Positions 24,269 through 32,469 of a stretch of 64,000 nucleotides of DNA are shown in pieces. The DNA is taken from positions 248,001-312,000 of the forward strand of contig NZ_JANTEZ010000001.1 in assembly GCF_024978135.1 (NCBI RefSeq), in the 5' to 3' direction. Numbering within the stretch: position 1 is the stretch's first letter; each line of letters opens with the position of its first letter. The notes under the pieces are model-generated. The model worked only from the letters and a program-made list of their open reading frames with translations, searched no databases and had not been told where the DNA came from. Source of the DNA: Herbiconiux gentiana (GTDB lineage Bacteria; Actinomycetota; Actinomycetes; Actinomycetales; Microbacteriaceae). The position numbers and the translations under genes are program-made.

Positions 24269-25522
24269 ATGAAGAAGAGGACGATCCGTATCGCATCGAT
24301 TGCGATCGCGGCGGCAATCGGCGTGAGCTTGTCCGCGTGCTCCAGCAGCACCGGCTCCACCGGTTCTGACCAGACCCTGACCATCTACGGATGGAAAGGA
24401 AACGAGGCCCAGCCGGCAGGCGTGCCCGAGATCAATGCCGCCTTCGAGGCAGCCAACCCGGGAGTCACGGTGAACTACGAGTTCATCGATGCCGGTGCCA
24501 CGATAGCCCAGCGACTCCAGCCGGAGTTGTTGGCCGGAACCGGTCCCGACGTGTTCATGGTCACCAGCTCGGAGATCACGCAGTACCAGGGCAACGGGTA
24601 CCTGACAGACCTGAGCGACGAGCCCTGGGTTTCGACGATCTCCGACCAGGTCAAGCCCTTCGTCGAGGCCGACGGCGCGACCTACGCGGTACCGCTCGGA
24701 ATCATCCCCATCGGCCTGTGGGCCAACATGGATGTGTTGGGACAGGCCGGCATCACGACGTTCCCCACCACGTACTCCGAGCTGATCGGCGACCTGGAAA
24801 CACTGAAAGCGGCCGGGATCACGGGGCTGTCCGTGCCCAACAAGGGCGCCTACACGGCCGATGCCCTCCTGAACGGCATCGCCAGCACTCTCGTCTACCG
24901 CGATAACCCGCAGTGGGACGCCAACTTCATGAGCGGCTCGACGGACTTCAGCGACTGGAAGCCCTCCGTCGATCAGCTCGTGGCACTGGGCGACGACGGC
25001 CTCGTCGACTGGAAGTCCTCGCTCGGCGTCGACGAATGGGGACAGGGCCTGCAGGACTTCAAGGCCGGCAAGTCCGCCTTCCTCTACCAGGGTGGATGGA
25101 ACCTGGCCGACTTCCAGACGGCCATCCCTTCGGTTCAGTTCGGACCGTGGCCCGCTTCGAACGAAGGTCCGCAGTGGGCCACCATGTTCGCCGGGGTGAA
25201 CTGGGCCGTCAACGCCGCAAGCGACAAGCAGGAGCTGGCGAAGAAGTACCTGGCCTTCTGGGCGGACTCGGAGAACGATCAGGAGTTCCTCGAGGCAGAG
25301 GCGTCGTACTCTCCGTTCGATGGCGGCACGTCGCCCACGAACGACGCGACCACTCTGATCGCCGACGCCGTCGGCGCCGGTGACTACCGGCTGCTCGCCG
25401 CGACGACGTGGTTCCCCCAGACGAACGAGGACGAGTTCGGTCAGGACCTCCAGAGCCTCTTCCTCGGCCAGACCACCACCGATGATCTCCTCTCGAAGTG
25501 GGACTCGTTCCGCGAGAAGTAA
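24269..25522 (+). CDS. sugar ABC transporter substrate-binding lipoprotein (CUT1)
   Basis: 417 residues: signal peptide MKKRTIRIASIAIAAAIGVS with lipobox LSAC, Cys about 24, then a family-1 solute-binding domain (TLTIYGWKGNEAQ, GTGPDVFMVTSSEITQYQGNGYLTDLSDEPW, GKSAFLYQGGWNLADFQ). ATG 24269 was chosen because it begins the signal peptide and follows AGAGAGG. It is membrane-anchored outside the cell and delivers an oligosaccharide to the two downstream permeases. The arabinofuranosidase in the same operon suggests arabino-oligosaccharides. Confidence 0.9.
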   Translation: MKKRTIRIASIAIAAAIGVSLSACSSSTGSTGSDQTLTIYGWKGNEAQPAGVPEINAAFEAANPGVTVNYEFIDAGATIAQRLQPELLAGTGPDVFMVTSSEITQYQGNGYLTDLSDEPWVSTISDQVKPFVEADGATYAVPLGIIPIGLWANMDVLGQAGITTFPTTYSELIGDLETLKAAGITGLSVPNKGAYTADALLNGIASTLVYRDNPQWDANFMSGSTDFSDWKPSVDQLVALGDDGLVDWKSSLGVDEWGQGLQDFKAGKSAFLYQGGWNLADFQTAIPSVQFGPWPASNEGPQWATMFAGVNWAVNAASDKQELAKKYLAFWADSENDQEFLEAEASYSPFDGGTSPTNDATTLIADAVGAGDYRLLAATTWFPQTNEDEFGQDLQSLFLGQTTTDDLLSKWDSFREK

Positions 25523-25543
25523 GAACGTCTCCCTTTCCCCGAT

Positions 25544-25573
25544 GCGGTCCCCGGTCCTCGGGCCGGGGACCGC
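25544..25573 (+). terminator. strong hairpin between binding-protein and permease genes
   Basis: An 11-base-pair perfect stem, GCGGTCCCCGG (25544-25554) and CCGGGGACCGC (25563-25573), closes an 8-base loop in the 67-base gap after the binding-protein gene. No U-tract follows and the next gene continues the operon, so it probably acts as a partial terminator or as a block to 3' exonucleases, giving more binding protein than permease. That arrangement is well known for ABC importer operons. Confidence 0.7.
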
Positions 25574-25589
25574 ACAAGTGAGGTAATCA

Positions 25590-26468
25590 ATGCTGACTCG
25601 CCGCCCACTCGTCGCGCTGTCCTTCGCGCTCCCCGCGCTGCTGTTGTACTCCGTGATCGTCATCTACCCACTGTTCAGCGGTGCGTATCTGAGTCTCACC
25701 GACAGCAGCGGCGGACCCAAGGCCGACTTCGTCGGTCTCGACAACTACGTGCGCCTCTTCGGTGACGGAGATGTCTGGGACGCCCTTCGCGTGACCCTGC
25801 TCTACGCCGTCGTCGTCGTGGTGTTCCAGAATCTGTTCGGACTCCTCCTCGCACGCGGGCTCTACAACCGTCCTCGTGCGCGAAAGATAGTAACCGCCTT
25901 CGTGTTGCTTCCGAGCCTGGTCGCGCCCGTCATGGCAGCGTTCATCTTCTCCTACATCTTCGCGCCGGAGGGAGCCCTCAATTCCTTCCTCGGAGCGATC
26001 GGCCTCGACTCCCTACAGCGCGTGTGGCTGGGCGACCCCTCAACAGCCCTGTTCGCGGTGGCTGCCGTGAACATCTGGGGGTTCGCCGGCTACTCCGGCA
26101 TCATCTATCTCGCCGGCTACAGCGCGATCGACAAAGATGTCCTCAATGCGGCGGCCATCGACGGCGCCAGCGGGTTCAGCAGGTTCCGCTACATCGAGTG
26201 GCCCCTCATCACCCCGGCTCTGACGGTCAACCTCGCCCTCAACGTCATCGGTGCGCTTCGAGTGTTCGAGCTCCCGCTCGTCATGACGAACGGAGGGCCC
26301 GCCAATTCGACTACGACGATCACCATGCTGATCTACCGCAATCTCTTCGGTTCAGCAGGTGGGTTCGCCTATGCGACCGCCCTCGCCGTGTTCTTCCTCC
26401 TTCTCGTCGTCGTCGTCGCAGTGACGATGACGACCCTGCTTCGCGCTCGCGAACGGAGAATGTTTTGA
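25590..26468 (+). CDS. sugar ABC transporter permease (MalF-type)
   Basis: 292 residues with six predicted membrane segments and the EAA-type loop NAAAIDGASGFSRFRYIEWPLI, in which the usual first Glu is Asn (LNAAAIDGAS). TNGGPANSTTTITMLIYRNLF is typical of MalF-type CUT1 permeases. Its stop is used with a TTG start of the partner permease (TTGA overlap at 26465). The pair imports the sugar captured by the preceding lipoprotein. Confidence 0.9.
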   Translation: MLTRRPLVALSFALPALLLYSVIVIYPLFSGAYLSLTDSSGGPKADFVGLDNYVRLFGDGDVWDALRVTLLYAVVVVVFQNLFGLLLARGLYNRPRARKIVTAFVLLPSLVAPVMAAFIFSYIFAPEGALNSFLGAIGLDSLQRVWLGDPSTALFAVAAVNIWGFAGYSGIIYLAGYSAIDKDVLNAAAIDGASGFSRFRYIEWPLITPALTVNLALNVIGALRVFELPLVMTNGGPANSTTTITMLIYRNLFGSAGGFAYATALAVFFLLLVVVVAVTMTTLLRARERRMF

Positions 26469-27322
26469 AATCACACGCTGAAGCCGCCCGCGCCCCACGG
26501 GTGTCCCATCTCGTTCTGCGGAGGCTGGGTGACCTCGGGCTCATCGTGGGAATCGCCGCACTGGTCATCCCGTTCATAATCGCCCTCGTGATCGCACTCC
26601 GGCCGGCTGCGGATGTCGCCGCCGACCCCCTGGGTTTTCCGACGACGCTCACTCTGGACAACTTCTTCCGAACCGCTCAACAACTGAACTACGGCCGGAG
26701 TCTTCTTAACTCGACGATCTTCACGGTGGGTTCCTCGATCGTGATTGTGATCGTCGGAGCGATGGTCAGTTATCCCATCGCACGACTCGCACGCGGATGG
26801 ACCAACTCGCTGTATCGGTATTTCATTCTCGGCCTGACCATCCCGATCTTCGTGCTCCTGGCACCGCTCTATCTGCTGTTCCGCGATCTGCACCTTCTGA
26901 ACACGCACATCGGCACGATCTTGATCTATTCGGCGATGAACCTTCCGATCGCCGTGTTCTTCTTCTCCAGCTTCATGCGAAGTGTTCCGGTCGAGTTGGA
27001 AGAGGCTGCCGCCCTCGATGGTTCGGGGCCGTACCGAACGTTCTTCACGATCGTCTTCCCTTTGATGAGACCGATCGTCGCAACGCTCGCCGTGACTCTC
27101 GTGCTGAGCCTCTGGAACGACCTCATCGTGCCGCTGATCTTCATGCAGGGCACCGACAACAGAACCGTGATGTCGAACGCTTTCGCCCTGATCGACCCCC
27201 GTAAGGCCGACCCGACCACTCTGTTCCCGGCGGCCCTCCTGGGTGTGGCGCCACTCATCATCGTCTTCTTCATCCTGCAACGGCAGATCGTCGACGGCAT
27301 CGCCGCCGGTGCCGTCAAGTAG
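26465..27322 (+). CDS. sugar ABC transporter permease (MalG-type)
   Basis: 285 residues, start TTG 26465 overlapping the previous stop. It has six membrane segments, the loop EEAAALDGSGPYRTFFTIVFPLM, and the C-terminal RQIVDGIAAGAVK ending usual for this partner. The open frame extends far upstream inside the other permease, but only the TTG fits operon coupling and the normal family N-terminus. No ATPase gene is present, so a shared MsiK-type ATPase is expected elsewhere. Confidence 0.9.
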   Translation: MKSHAEAARAPRVSHLVLRRLGDLGLIVGIAALVIPFIIALVIALRPAADVAADPLGFPTTLTLDNFFRTAQQLNYGRSLLNSTIFTVGSSIVIVIVGAMVSYPIARLARGWTNSLYRYFILGLTIPIFVLLAPLYLLFRDLHLLNTHIGTILIYSAMNLPIAVFFFSSFMRSVPVELEEAAALDGSGPYRTFFTIVFPLMRPIVATLAVTLVLSLWNDLIVPLIFMQGTDNRTVMSNAFALIDPRKADPTTLFPAALLGVAPLIIVFFILQRQIVDGIAAGAVK

Positions 27323-27354
27323 TCACGTCACGCATTAAGGACACTTCTTTCCGC

Positions 27355-28860
27355 ATGCTCACCGCATCCATCGTCGTCGACCGCCGTTTCACGTCGGGCA
27401 CCGTGCCTCGACGCCTCTTCGGAGGTTTCATCGAGCAGGCGGGTCGTGGCGTCTACCACGGCCTCTTCGAACCGGAACATCCCCTGGCTGACTCTCACGG
27501 ATTCCGTCGCGACGTGATCGAACTCATCCGCGAGCTCGGAGTCACGACGGTTCGCTATCCCGGCGGAAATTACGTCAGCGGGCATCGCTGGGAGGACGGC
27601 ACGGGGCCCGTGGATCTGCGTCCGTCCCGGCTCGACCTTGCCTGGCATGCGACAGAACCGAACACCTTCGGTCTCGACGAGTTCATCACCTGGAGCAGCG
27701 AGGCGGGAGTCGAACCCATGCTCGCCCTGAATCTGGGCACCCGGGGAGTACTCGAAGCCCTCGACATGCTCGAGTACTGCAACGGAGCCGGCGGCACGTT
27801 CCAAGCCGACCGACGGAGGGCCAACGGCTTCGAGAAGCCCTTCGACGTGAGGATGTGGTGCCTCGGAAACGAGCCCGACGGCCACTGGCAACTCGGCCAC
27901 ACCGACGCGGCACACTACGGTCTGATCGCACGTCAGACGGCCAGCGCCATGCGGATGTTCGACCCGACACTCGAACTCGTGGTCGCCGGGAGCTCGGGCA
28001 CGGAGATGGCCACCTACGGCAGCTGGGAGCGAACCGTGCTCGAGGCGAGCTACGACGATGTCGACTTCATCTCCGCGCACCAGTACTACTACGAGCGCGA
28101 TGGCGATCTCGCCAGCTACCTCGCCTCATCGACCGACTTCGACGCCTACATCCGAAGCGTCATCGCCACCATCGACCACGTCAGGAGCGTGAAGCGCAGC
28201 AGTCGGATCGTGAACGTGTCCGTCGACGAATGGGGGGTCTGGTATCAGCCCGACCATGTGGACGAGGTGCCGGCGGGACTCTGGCCGGTCGGAGGACACC
28301 GTCTCGAAGACTTCTACTCCACGGCAGATGCTGTCGTCTACGGGTCGATGCTGATCACCCTTCTCAAACACGTCGATCGAGTACGTTCTGCCAGCATCGC
28401 TCAGCTGGTCAACGTGATCGCCCCGATCATGACGGTCGATGGAGGCGAAGCGTGGAAGCAGACGATCTTCCATCCCTTCGCGCAAGCGAGTGCGTCGATC
28501 GGCGACATGGTGCTTCAGACCCTGGTCACGAGCACGCCGATGACGGCGGATCGATTCGGAGAGGTCCCCGCGGTCGATGCGGTCGCCACATTCGATGACG
28601 ATGCGGGCGTGCTCAGGATCTTCGTGGTGAACCGTTCTCACGAACCTGCGGAGTTCGCCGCCGACCTAAGCTCGTTCGGTCAGGTCTTCGAAGGCGAGAT
28701 GGCCGTGCTCGCGAGTGATGAGCCGCGCCGCAAGGGCGCGGGAGGCGAGCTCGATCCCAGGCCGCGCGTCAGCCCGCTTCGCCCCACGCACGGACAACTG
28801 GCGGTCACACTGGCCCCCGTCTCGTGGAGCACGCTCACCGTGCAGTTCGGGGCACGCTGA
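27355..28860 (+). CDS. GH51 alpha-L-arabinofuranosidase
   Basis: 501 residues, typical GH51 with a catalytic TIM barrel and a C-terminal beta-sandwich. The N-terminal LFGGFIEQAGRGVYHGLFEP and TTVRYPGGNYVSGHRWEDG are family signatures; the acid/base is Glu173 in CLGNEPDGHWQLG and the nucleophile Glu292 in VSVDEWGVWY. It is cytoplasmic and removes terminal arabinofuranose from imported arabino-oligosaccharides. It starts 32 bases after the permease and is followed 37 bases later by a LacI regulator, so it belongs to the importer operon. Confidence 0.93.
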   Translation: MLTASIVVDRRFTSGTVPRRLFGGFIEQAGRGVYHGLFEPEHPLADSHGFRRDVIELIRELGVTTVRYPGGNYVSGHRWEDGTGPVDLRPSRLDLAWHATEPNTFGLDEFITWSSEAGVEPMLALNLGTRGVLEALDMLEYCNGAGGTFQADRRRANGFEKPFDVRMWCLGNEPDGHWQLGHTDAAHYGLIARQTASAMRMFDPTLELVVAGSSGTEMATYGSWERTVLEASYDDVDFISAHQYYYERDGDLASYLASSTDFDAYIRSVIATIDHVRSVKRSSRIVNVSVDEWGVWYQPDHVDEVPAGLWPVGGHRLEDFYSTADAVVYGSMLITLLKHVDRVRSASIAQLVNVIAPIMTVDGGEAWKQTIFHPFAQASASIGDMVLQTLVTSTPMTADRFGEVPAVDAVATFDDDAGVLRIFVVNRSHEPAEFAADLSSFGQVFEGEMAVLASDEPRRKGAGGELDPRPRVSPLRPTHGQLAVTLAPVSWSTLTVQFGAR

Positions 28861-28897
28861 AAGCCTGATCCGCGATCTCATCGGCAATGATGGGTGC

Positions 28898-29938
28898 ATG
28901 CAAACACGTTCCGCAGGGCGCAGCCACCCGCCCACCGGGCCTGCAACCATACGATCAGTGGCCACTCACGCCGGTGTATCGACGCAAACGGTCGTGCGCT
29001 ATCTGCGGAATTTCGAGGGGATCCGCCCCGCAACGCGCGAGAAGGTTCGGCAGGCCCTCGAACAACTGGACTACCGCCCTAACCCGATCGCCCGTGCCCT
29101 ACGAACAAATACGGGCAATCGAATACTCCTGTTCCTCCACGAGATCAGCGAGGCCGGGCCGAGCAGTATCGCCCTCGCCGCGACCACGAGAGCCCGCGAG
29201 TTCGGTTTCATCGTCGAAGTCATCCCTCTGGAGTCCACCGACGCCGCCGCAATCAGATCCATCGTCGATACCGTCGACCAGGCATATACCGCCGGCGTCC
29301 TGGCTTTCGCTCCGACGCCCGCGCTGGAAGAGTTGTTCTCACTGATCCGATTCACGGCGCCCGTCCTCGTGGAGAGAAACGGAAACGGCTTCGATGCCGA
29401 CACGCTCCACGACGACGTCGAGCCGGCGATGGACCTGCTTGTCGCGCATCTCCACCATCTCGGACACCGCCGATTGTTTCTCATCAACGGTCCGGAACAG
29501 TGGTACTCCGCCCAGAGACGGCGCGAGGGAGCCCGCCGCGCGGCGAAGAACCTCGGTCTGGAGATCGTGGGCGAAGAGTTCGGCGACTGGTCGGCACGGT
29601 CGGGATCGGAGATCGCCGCCGGCGATCTCCGAGACGCAACGGCCGTCATCGCGGCCAACGACGAGATGGCCATCGGAGCGATCTCCTCGTTGGCGGCACG
29701 CGGTTTCCGGGTCCCATCCGACATCAGCATCGTGGGGTTCGACGACATCCGACTAGCGGCCTACACGAACCCGCCGCTTACGACGATCCGGATCGACTTC
29801 TCCGCTTCCGGGCGCCTTGCCATCGACCGCCTACTTTCTCTGATCTCCCCCGACGTGCCTCGAGGTGTCGGTGAGGCCATCGGTCGAGCGTTCGTGCCGC
29901 GCCAATCGAGTGGGCCGGCAGCGAGCGATCATCCCTGA
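28898..29938 (+). CDS. LacI-family transcriptional regulator
   Basis: 346 residues. The start at ATG 28898 gives a 17-residue polar tail before the helix-turn-helix TIRSVATHAGVSTQTVVRYLRNFEGIRPATREKVRQALEQLDYRPNPIARALRT; the frame is open further upstream inside the GH51 gene. The C-terminal sugar-binding domain ends with the normal VGFDDIRLAAYTNPPLTTIRIDF. It is the last gene of the arabinofuranosidase operon and may bind the 20-base palindrome at 24131. Confidence 0.9.
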   Translation: MQTRSAGRSHPPTGPATIRSVATHAGVSTQTVVRYLRNFEGIRPATREKVRQALEQLDYRPNPIARALRTNTGNRILLFLHEISEAGPSSIALAATTRAREFGFIVEVIPLESTDAAAIRSIVDTVDQAYTAGVLAFAPTPALEELFSLIRFTAPVLVERNGNGFDADTLHDDVEPAMDLLVAHLHHLGHRRLFLINGPEQWYSAQRRREGARRAAKNLGLEIVGEEFGDWSARSGSEIAAGDLRDATAVIAANDEMAIGAISSLAARGFRVPSDISIVGFDDIRLAAYTNPPLTTIRIDFSASGRLAIDRLLSLISPDVPRGVGEAIGRAFVPRQSSGPAASDHP

Positions 29939-30143
29939 CACCGTCGAAGCGGTCAAGATCGATACCGGGTCGAAATTGATGCGATTTTGGGCAATCACAT
30001 AGCCATACGCTCGGAAGTGCTCCTTCCCCCGCAAAGGATCGAAGTCGACATATCCGGATCGCTCGGGATCTCGGGGCATCCGTCGTCACGGACGCTAAAC
30101 TCGATCGCGGTCTGATCGATGATGCGGTGGGCGAGGGATGTCG

Positions 30144-31316
30144 ATGTCTGAACGATGGGGTACAGACATCCGCGACTACAACCGGGGCCGCATCCTCGCC
30201 TATCTCGAGCGCTCGGCCGCCGCTACGCGCACCGAGCTGGCCTCCGTCACCGGACTCTCGCGTGCCACCGTCACGTCGATCATCGCTGAGCTCATCCGCG
30301 ACGGCACCATCCAGTCCGTCGCCTTCGCCGGCGGCGCCGGCACGACATCAGGCGCGGGCCGGCGGCCGCAGTTCGTGGGCCTGGTGCGGGAGGCGGGCTT
30401 CGGTCTGGCGATCGAGATCGGTCACGAGCGCATCCAGGTCGTCCACGCGCGCGCCGACGGGCACGTCGTCTCCCACGAGTCCGCGCACCTCGCCCCCTCC
30501 GACGATTCGGCCGACGCCGTGCGGGCGACCCGTGCCCTGACCGCATCGCTGCTCAAACGAGACGGGCTCGACCTGGCGGCGTGCCTCGGCACGGTCGTCA
30601 GCATCCCCGAGCCGCTCGACCGCAACGGCGACGTCGCGCGGGCCCGGCAGGACACCCGGTGGCGGGGCACGAACCCGAGGGTTCTGCTCGGCGAGGCGCT
30701 CGGCAACGACGTCTGGGTCGAGAACGACGCGAATCTGGCCGTCATCGGGGAGATGGTGTTCGGTGTGGGGGCCGGCGTCGAAGACCTCTTCTACGTGAAG
30801 ATCGCCCACGGCATCGGCATGGGGCTCGTGCTCAACGGTCACCTGGTGCGAGGCGCGAACGGCCTGGCGGGCGAGATCGGCCACACGCAGGTGCGCGACG
30901 ACGGCTTGGCCTGCGTCTGCGGCAATCGCGGATGCCTCTACACGCTCGTCACCGGCCAGTTCCTCTCGCACCACCTACAGCCGGTCACCCGCAATCCCGA
31001 GTTGGGGCTCGCCGAGGTGTCTCTGATGGGGCGTCGATCCGATCCGGGGGCCCGTCGTATCCTCCAGGATGCCGGGTTCGAGGTGGGGCACTCGCTCGCG
31101 AACCTGGCGAACGCGCTGAACCCGCGCATGATCGTGGTGGGCGGCATCCTCGCCGAGAGCGGGCCGTGGATGCACGACGGCATCGCGCAGGGGATCGGGC
31201 GCTACGCAGAGCCTCAGATCGCCGACTCGCTGTCGATTCAGAAGTCCGCTCTGTCGAACCGGGGCGAGTTGATGGGCGCCGTCGCCATGGCGGTCGGCAT
31301 CGCGCCGATCACCTAG
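30144..31316 (+). CDS. ROK-family transcriptional regulator
   Basis: 390 residues: N-terminal winged helix (RGRILAYLERSAAATRTELASVTGLSRATVTSIIAELIRDG) and a ROK sugar-kinase-like domain with the zinc site CVCGNRGC. In sugar kinases this site continues with Leu/x-Glu; here it reads LY, consistent with a regulator rather than a kinase. ATG 30144 is preferred to 30138 because GAGGG is then 6 bases upstream. It probably controls the CUT2 operon on the opposite strand. Its TAG stop lies inside the target duplication of the IS481 element, but the protein is intact. Confidence 0.87.
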   Translation: MSERWGTDIRDYNRGRILAYLERSAAATRTELASVTGLSRATVTSIIAELIRDGTIQSVAFAGGAGTTSGAGRRPQFVGLVREAGFGLAIEIGHERIQVVHARADGHVVSHESAHLAPSDDSADAVRATRALTASLLKRDGLDLAACLGTVVSIPEPLDRNGDVARARQDTRWRGTNPRVLLGEALGNDVWVENDANLAVIGEMVFGVGAGVEDLFYVKIAHGIGMGLVLNGHLVRGANGLAGEIGHTQVRDDGLACVCGNRGCLYTLVTGQFLSHHLQPVTRNPELGLAEVSLMGRRSDPGARRILQDAGFEVGHSLANLANALNPRMIVVGGILAESGPWMHDGIAQGIGRYAEPQIADSLSIQKSALSNRGELMGAVAMAVGIAPIT

Positions 31317-31317
31317 G
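31312..31317. repeat. target-site duplication, left copy (CCTAGG)
   Basis: CCTAGG directly precedes the TGT end of the IS481-family element and is repeated at 32447-32452 after its ACA end. The six-base length and CTAG core match the known NCTAGN preference of IS481. The ROK stop codon TAG (31314-31316) is part of it. Confidence 0.88.
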
Positions 31318-32446
31318 TGTGATGTCCAGGGACGTTGTTTCGTGACACGTCGTGGATGTGCGAACGGGCGAAGGCCTCCGGTTGTGAAGTGGAGCTGTTC
31401 AAGGAACCGCTTCACTGACCAGGAGGCCTTCGTGTCCCACGCTAATGCGGCTTTAACGCCGCGTGCTCGTCTGAAACTCGCAATCCTGATTGTCGATTCC
31501 GGTTGGCCTCCGACGGTCGCGGCGAAGATGTTCATGGTCTCGACGGTGACCGCCCGCAAATGGGCTGCTCGCTATCGTGCAGCCCGCAAATGGGCTGCTC
31601 GCTATCGTGCCGAGGGCGCTGGGGGGATGGTGGATCGGTCGAGTCGGCCGCACTCGATGCCGGCCAAGACCCCACCGGAGCTGGTGAAGAGCATCGTCCG
31701 GCTGCGGTGGCGGCACCGACTCGGCCCGGTCCAGATCAGCGGGCAGTTGGGCGTTCCCGCCTCGACCGTTCACGCGGTCCTCGTCCGCTGCCGGACCAAT
31801 CGTCTCTCCCGCATCGACGAGCTCGTCGGGGAACCCGTGCGCCGCTACGAGCACCCCTATCCGGGCGCGATGATCCACGTCGATGTCACCAAGTTCGGCA
31901 ACATCCCCGACGGCGGCGGACACCGGTTCGTCGGCCGTCAGCAGGGCTACCAGAACCAGATCGCCACGGCCGGACTGCCTCGCGGCAAGGACTACAAGCC
32001 CCGCACCGGGAAGTCGTTCCTGCACACCGTGATCGACGACCACTCTCGCGTCGCCTATGTCGAGATCTGTTCCGACGAGACCGCTACCACCGCAGTCGGC
32101 GTGCTCCGACGAGCATTCACCTGGTTCGCCGACCGCGGCGTGACCGTCGAACGGGTCCTCTCCGAAAACGGCTCCGCCTACCGTTCCTTCGCCTGGCGAG
32201 ACGCCTGCGCAGACCTCGGAATCACCCCGAAACGCACCCGCCCCTACCAACCTCAGACCAACGGCAAGATCGAACGCTTCCACCGCACCCTGGCCGACGG
32301 TTGGGCCTACGCCCGCTTCTATGGTTCAGAAACCGAACGCCGACAAGCACTCCCGGGCTGGCTGCACTTCTACAATCAACACAGATTCCACTCCGCAATC
32401 GGAGCCCCACCCACCAGCAGACTCAACAATCTGCCTGGGCAGTACA
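31318..32446 (+). mobile_element. IS481-family insertion sequence
   Basis: 1129 bases bounded by imperfect terminal inverted repeats starting TGT: left TGTGATGTCCAGGG, right (reverse complement) TGTACTGCCCAGGC, about 16 of 22 positions matching, and by the duplicated target CCTAGG. It holds one transposase gene. The insertion lies exactly between the convergent ROK and SMP-30 genes without disrupting either; before insertion their stop codons would have been about 16 bases apart. Confidence 0.9.
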
Positions 32447-32451
32447 CCTAG
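31432..32451 (+). CDS. IS481-family transposase, probably defective
   Basis: 339 residues from GTG 31432 (AGGAGG 5 bases before). An N-terminal helix-turn-helix pair is followed by an rve-type DDE domain: first Asp151 in MIHVDVTKF, the IDDHSR motif at 201-206, and Glu281 in NGKIERFHRTL. The position of the second catalytic Asp, normally in a DNG motif, reads SENGSAY, so Asp is replaced by Glu245. A 10-residue tandem duplication (ARKWAARYRA, residues 41-60) interrupts the first DNA-binding region. The TAG stop lies outside the element, in the target duplication. These changes suggest loss of activity. Confidence 0.88.
   Translation: MSHANAALTPRARLKLAILIVDSGWPPTVAAKMFMVSTVTARKWAARYRAARKWAARYRAEGAGGMVDRSSRPHSMPAKTPPELVKSIVRLRWRHRLGPVQISGQLGVPASTVHAVLVRCRTNRLSRIDELVGEPVRRYEHPYPGAMIHVDVTKFGNIPDGGGHRFVGRQQGYQNQIATAGLPRGKDYKPRTGKSFLHTVIDDHSRVAYVEICSDETATTAVGVLRRAFTWFADRGVTVERVLSENGSAYRSFAWRDACADLGITPKRTRPYQPQTNGKIERFHRTLADGWAYARFYGSETERRQALPGWLHFYNQHRFHSAIGAPPTSRLNNLPGQYT
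31552..31611 (+). repeat. 30-base tandem duplication within the transposase gene
   Basis: Two adjacent 30-base copies, 31552-31581 and 31582-31611, begin GCCCGCAAATGGGCTGCTCG and differ only at the final base (A against C). The duplication is in frame and doubles the peptide ARKWAARYRA after the first helix-turn-helix. It looks like a recent replication-slippage event. Confidence 0.9.
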
Positions 32452-32452
32452 G
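32447..32452. repeat. target-site duplication, right copy (CCTAGG)
   Basis: This second CCTAGG copy supplies the TAG stop codon (32449-32451) of the transposase frame, so the element depends on its CTAG target for translation termination. Confidence 0.88.
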
Positions 32453-32469
32453 GCGCGGCACCCGCCGGC

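Noticed and set aside
29939-30143. Possible extra gene between the LacI and ROK genes
   Set aside because: About 200 bases with only short minus-strand frames and no ribosome site; more likely the ROK promoter region.
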